Shown here piece after piece: positions 61,490-64,000 of a stretch of 64,000 nt of DNA (the stretch's first letter is position 1; every line of letters begins with the position of its first letter). The stretch lies in NCBI RefSeq assembly GCF_000714535.1, contig NZ_AUND01000012.1:62001-126000 (forward strand). The letters run 5' to 3'. Made by a program: the position numbers and the translations under genes. This DNA comes from Thioclava pacifica DSM 10166 (lineage in GTDB: Bacteria > Pseudomonadota > Alphaproteobacteria > Rhodobacterales > Rhodobacteraceae). The notes beneath the pieces are model-generated. The model was given only the letters and a program-made list of their open reading frames with translations, searched no databases and was not told the origin of the DNA.

Positions 61490-62785
61490 ATGAAGGATCT
61501 CGCAGAGGGTCTGCCCGGAGCGGTCGCGACGGTACGCGCGATCTCGGAGGGGCGGCTGAGCGCGGAAAGCGCCCTGCAAGCGCGGCTTGAACGATGCGCC
61601 GCGATGGAAGCGGAGATCGGCGCCTGGGTGCATCTCGACGCCGAAGGCGCCCTGGCTCACGCCCGCGCGCTCGATGCCGGACCGATGCGGGGGCCGCTGC
61701 ACGGGGTGGCGCTCGGGATAAAGGACATCTTCGCCGTGCGCGACATGCCCTGGCGTTGCGGCTCGCCAATCTGGGCCGACCGGATCGCGCCATTCGACGC
61801 GGGCTCGGTCGCGCTGGCGCGCGCCGCTGGCGCGGTGATCCTCGGCAAGACCGAAACGACCGAATTCGCAGGCTACCAACCCAGCCGCACCCGCAACCCG
61901 GTGGTGCCGGGTGCGACGCCGGGCGGCTCTTCCTCGGGCTCGGCCGCTGCGGTCGCCGCCGGAATGGTGCCGCTTGCACTGGGCACGCAGACCTCCGGCT
62001 CGATCATCCGCCCCGCCTCCTTCTGCGGTGTGGTCGGCTACAAACCCTCCTTCGATCTGGTCGAAACCTGGGGCGTGGCGGTCTTCGCGCGCTCCTTCGA
62101 CACGGTCGGGGCCTTCGCACGTTCCGTGCCCGATGCGGCACTCGCAATCGAGGCGCTTTCGGGGCTCGCCCTGCAACCGGGCCGGACGACGGCCACACCG
62201 CGCCTCATCCCGTTCCGCGGGCCGACATGGGACATCGGATCCCCCGAGCTCCACGCTCTCTGGACCGATTTCGAGACCAGCCTGCCCGCCGAGCAGAGCG
62301 CACCATTCGCTGCCGCGCTGAGCGCCACGATGCGCGACATTCCCGCGCTGCATGCCCGGATCATGGCCGTCGAAGCCTCCGAGGCGCTGGCTCATGAATA
62401 TGAGATCGGCGCAGACCTGCTTTCCGCCAAGCTGCGCGCGCAGCTTGAAGAAGGGGCGGCGCAAACGCCCGAGCAACGCCTGAACGACCGGTCCGCGATG
62501 CTGGCCTTCCGTCAGCGCATGATGGCCGAGACCTCTCCCGGAGACATCTGGCTGACCCCGGCCGCGCCCGGCGCCGCCCCGCCCTTCGAGAGCGGCACGG
62601 GCGATCCCGCCTTCAACCGGATCTGGTCGCTTCTGGGTTTTCCCGCCTGCACGGTCCCGTTGCTCGAAGACAGCGCGGGCCGCCCGATCGGGGTGCAGGT
62701 CGTCGGGCGACTGGGCGAGGACGCACTGGTTCTCGAAGTCGCTGACCGCCTCATGCGAGATCGCTTCGAGCACGGCGAGATCTGA
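61490..62785 (+). CDS. Amidase (amidase signature family)
   Basis: A 431-residue amidase with the Ser-cisSer-Lys triad: K78 in GVALGIKDIFAV, the cis-serine within GGSSSGSAAAVAAG (about 147-148) and the nucleophile S171 in GTQTSGSIIRPAS. The C-terminal half is less conserved, as usual. Family members cut carboxamides, ureides and cyclic-imide derivatives. It starts 4 bases after the M20 gene and is the last gene of the ABC operon; a repeat element follows. Confidence 0.92.
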   Translation: MKDLAEGLPGAVATVRAISEGRLSAESALQARLERCAAMEAEIGAWVHLDAEGALAHARALDAGPMRGPLHGVALGIKDIFAVRDMPWRCGSPIWADRIAPFDAGSVALARAAGAVILGKTETTEFAGYQPSRTRNPVVPGATPGGSSSGSAAAVAAGMVPLALGTQTSGSIIRPASFCGVVGYKPSFDLVETWGVAVFARSFDTVGAFARSVPDAALAIEALSGLALQPGRTTATPRLIPFRGPTWDIGSPELHALWTDFETSLPAEQSAPFAAALSATMRDIPALHARIMAVEASEALAHEYEIGADLLSAKLRAQLEEGAAQTPEQRLNDRSAMLAFRQRMMAETSPGDIWLTPAAPGAAPPFESGTGDPAFNRIWSLLGFPACTVPLLEDSAGRPIGVQVVGRLGEDALVLEVADRLMRDRFEHGEI

Positions 62786-62803
62786 GCCTTATCCCTTCAG
62801 CTA

Positions 62804-62847
62804 CTCGAAAATATCTCTGGGAGGGCGCCCACGGGGCAGCGCCCCCT
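62804..62847. repeat. Composite palindromic repeat, copy 3 (degenerate)
   Basis: The core is shortened and diverged (CTCGAAAATATCTCTGGGA). A perfect palindrome GGGCGCCC (62823-62830) stands where the variable hairpin is in the other copies, then GGGGC-agc-GCCCC (62833-62845). It lies between the convergent amidase and DUF1523 genes. The order is the same as in copies 1 and 2. Confidence 0.65.
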
Positions 62848-62850
62848 AGG

Positions 62851-63474
62851 TTATTTCCGCCCGAAGAACCGGTCGAAGAACCCTTTCGCGCCCTCCTCGG
62901 CATCGTCCCAGGCCTCGCCGGCATCTTCGAGCAGCGGGTCGATCGAGCGCTCGCGGAATTGCCGCCACATCGCCCGGATCGTGAGCAGGATCACCACCAG
63001 CAGAGTAAGGATGATGATATTTGCCCAAGGGATGATCCGCGTGTCGGGGCTGGGCACGACTTTCAGCCCGACTGCGTTGGGGAAGATGCTCAGCCAGCGC
63101 GAGCGCCAGCCGTAGCGCGTCACCGACACCCAGATCGGGTCCGCCTGGGTCGAGATCAGCGACTCGGCCTGGGCCTGGAGATCAGAGCTGTCGAGCTTGA
63201 AATAGGGCGGCCAGCCCCAGCCGGTATCCTCGTTCCGAAACACCAGCGTCTTGCTGTTCGGGCGCACCGTGTTGATGAAGCGTACATCGCGGCTCGTGGC
63301 GCTCGCGGTACCCACATCCGGCGTCGCCCAGAAGATCGAGTTCTCCCCGAAATCGACGCGGCGCACCTCGGTGCCGACGATACGCACGATGTCATGGCGC
63401 GGCAGGTTGTAATGCAGGAAAGTCGCCACGATGGCGAAAAGCACCGCCCAGAAACCCCATTTCACGTAACGCAT
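62851..63474 (-). CDS. DUF1523-type membrane protein
   Basis: A 207-residue protein with an N-terminal helix (WGFWAVLFAIVATFLHYN), a periplasmic middle part (IVRIVGTEVRRVDFGENS; VRFINTVRPNSKTLVFRNED; YFKLDSSDLQAQAESLI), a second helix near 148-167 (WANIIILTLLVVILLTIRAM) and an acidic tail ending FFDRFFGRK. The pattern fits DUF1523, of unknown function (family from memory). It follows the 92-residue gene by 7 bases. Confidence 0.75.
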   Translation of the reverse strand: MRYVKWGFWAVLFAIVATFLHYNLPRHDIVRIVGTEVRRVDFGENSIFWATPDVGTASATSRDVRFINTVRPNSKTLVFRNEDTGWGWPPYFKLDSSDLQAQAESLISTQADPIWVSVTRYGWRSRWLSIFPNAVGLKVVPSPDTRIIPWANIIILTLLVVILLTIRAMWRQFRERSIDPLLEDAGEAWDDAEEGAKGFFDRFFGRK

Positions 63475-63481
63475 CGCACCC

Positions 63482-63760
63482 TCACCTGTAATTCATGAAA
63501 TAGACGATCACCGCGACCAGCGTGACCGGCAGCACATAGACGAGCCAGATCAGCTTGCGCAGCAGGCTCTTTTCGTAATCTCGCATACCCTCTTCGACAA
63601 ATGCGTCGCGGGTCTGGGCTATATCACCATAGGCGTGAGTGACATCCCATTCCTTTTCGAGCGACTCCCGGCGCAGCGAGCGGGCATAGATCCGCACCAG
63701 CCAGAACAGGATCGTCAGCGCGATCAGACCGAAAACTGCCAATCGGATGAGAGCCAGCAT
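63482..63760 (-). CDS. Small two-helix membrane protein
   Basis: A 92-residue protein with helices at about 2-24 (LIRLAVFGLIALTILFWLV) and 70-88 (LIWLVYVLPVTLVAVIVYF), and a charged loop between (RRESLEKEWDVTHAYGDIAQ). Not recognised. It is co-transcribed with the DUF1523 gene. Confidence 0.7.
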   Translation of the reverse strand: MLALIRLAVFGLIALTILFWLVRIYARSLRRESLEKEWDVTHAYGDIAQTRDAFVEEGMRDYEKSLLRKLIWLVYVLPVTLVAVIVYFMNYR

Positions 63761-63841
63761 CCTGCGCTCCTTGCCTCAACGGGGGCAGCCTAGGCCGGTG
63801 CTGCGGCGAAGGCCAGTCTCAGCGCAACCTCAGCCCCAGAC

Positions 63842-64000
63842 TCACCCCTTGCGCGCGGCCATGGCCATGCGGATCAGCTTGATCGCGATGGCCGCGGCCG
63901 CGACCGGGATCAGCGCCATCACATAGGTCGCGGCAAACATCTGGCGCGGCGCGTAACCGTTCGTGCAGCTGCCCGCGTCCGAGAAGAAATTGAACACGAA
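63842..64000 (-). CDS. Membrane protein, C-terminal part (partial)
   Basis: Fifty-two codons and a stop are visible; the start lies beyond the window edge. The fragment has a cysteine-containing loop (SDAGSCTNGYAPRQ), a helix (FAATYVMALIPVAAAAIAI) and a short basic tail (KLIRMAMAARKG). The frame is open to the edge and has the codon use of its neighbours. It is not recognised. It lies 81 bases upstream of the small two-helix gene on the same strand. Confidence 0.55.
   Translation of the reverse strand, partial: FVFNFFSDAGSCTNGYAPRQMFAATYVMALIPVAAAAIAIKLIRMAMAARKG

Noticed and set aside
1-64000. CRISPR arrays, prophage, insertion sequences, rRNA genes
   Set aside because: No regularly spaced repeats, transposase, integrase, phage structural or rRNA sequence was seen on either strand.

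Overview
This 64 kb window is high-GC, gene-dense chromosomal DNA from an alphaproteobacterium. It is almost certainly a member of the Rhodobacterales (Rhodobacteraceae/Paracoccaceae). Evidence for this is the ctaC-ctaB-small ORF order of the aa3 oxidase cluster, a Tad locus with DW-type Flp pilins and an OmpA-like lipoprotein, the tolQRAB-pal-cpoB-tilS-ftsH order, and tRNA-Val beside a short rpmJ. The genus cannot be fixed from the sequence alone. There is no phage, insertion sequence, integron, rRNA operon or CRISPR array.

Layout. 1-2.0 kb: cytochrome oxidase genes ctaC and ctaB, on the minus strand. 2.1-9.2 kb: tldD, dprA, topA and a succinyl-CoA:3-ketoacid CoA-transferase pair. 9.2-10.1 kb: a lytic transglycosylase. 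10.4-21.4 kb: a Tad/Flp pilus locus (two pilins, cpaB, cpaC, OmpA-like lipoprotein, cpaE, cpaF, tadB, tadC, tadD, a TPR lipoprotein, prepilin peptidase). An AAA+ ATPase and a membrane-bound LytTR regulator follow. Strong hairpins cut the Tad locus into probable transcription units. 23.8-28.2 kb: one-carbon folate genes (folD, fhs), chorismate mutase, a MOSC protein and a methyltransferase. 28.2-38 kb: ftsH, tilS and the Tol-Pal envelope operon. 38-44.8 kb: rpmJ, tRNA-Val, a formylglutamate amidohydrolase-like gene, dinB, clpB with a visible sigma-32-like promoter, and pyrF. 44.8-47.2 kb: SPFH and NfeD proteins with four small membrane proteins, three of them paralogous.

47.5-64 kb is a metabolic accessory region with two well-defined modules. 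The first is a five-gene minus-strand operon: TRAP transporter dctP-dctQ-dctM, a divergent gamma-glutamyltransferase-like amidohydrolase resembling oxamate amidohydrolase HpxW, and a TauE/SafE permease. FCD-type GntR regulators flank it on both sides, and a perfect TTTGTATACAAA palindrome lies upstream. The second is a branched-chain amino-acid-type ABC transporter (five genes) continuing into an M20 deacylase and an amidase. A divergent XRE-cupin regulator faces it across a GTCGAT-TAG-ATCGAC dyad. Each module looks like import followed by amide-bond hydrolysis of an unidentified nitrogen compound.

The most unusual non-coding signal is a composite palindromic repeat present three times (38.04, 40.89 and 62.80 kb). 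It pairs a conserved 28-base core with a variable hairpin, whose two arms differ between copies but stay complementary, and a GGGGGC-nnn-GCCCCC hairpin. No single system here is provably new. The oxamate-like operon, the small-membrane-protein array, the AAA+ ATPase beside the Tad locus and the composite repeat are the best leads.
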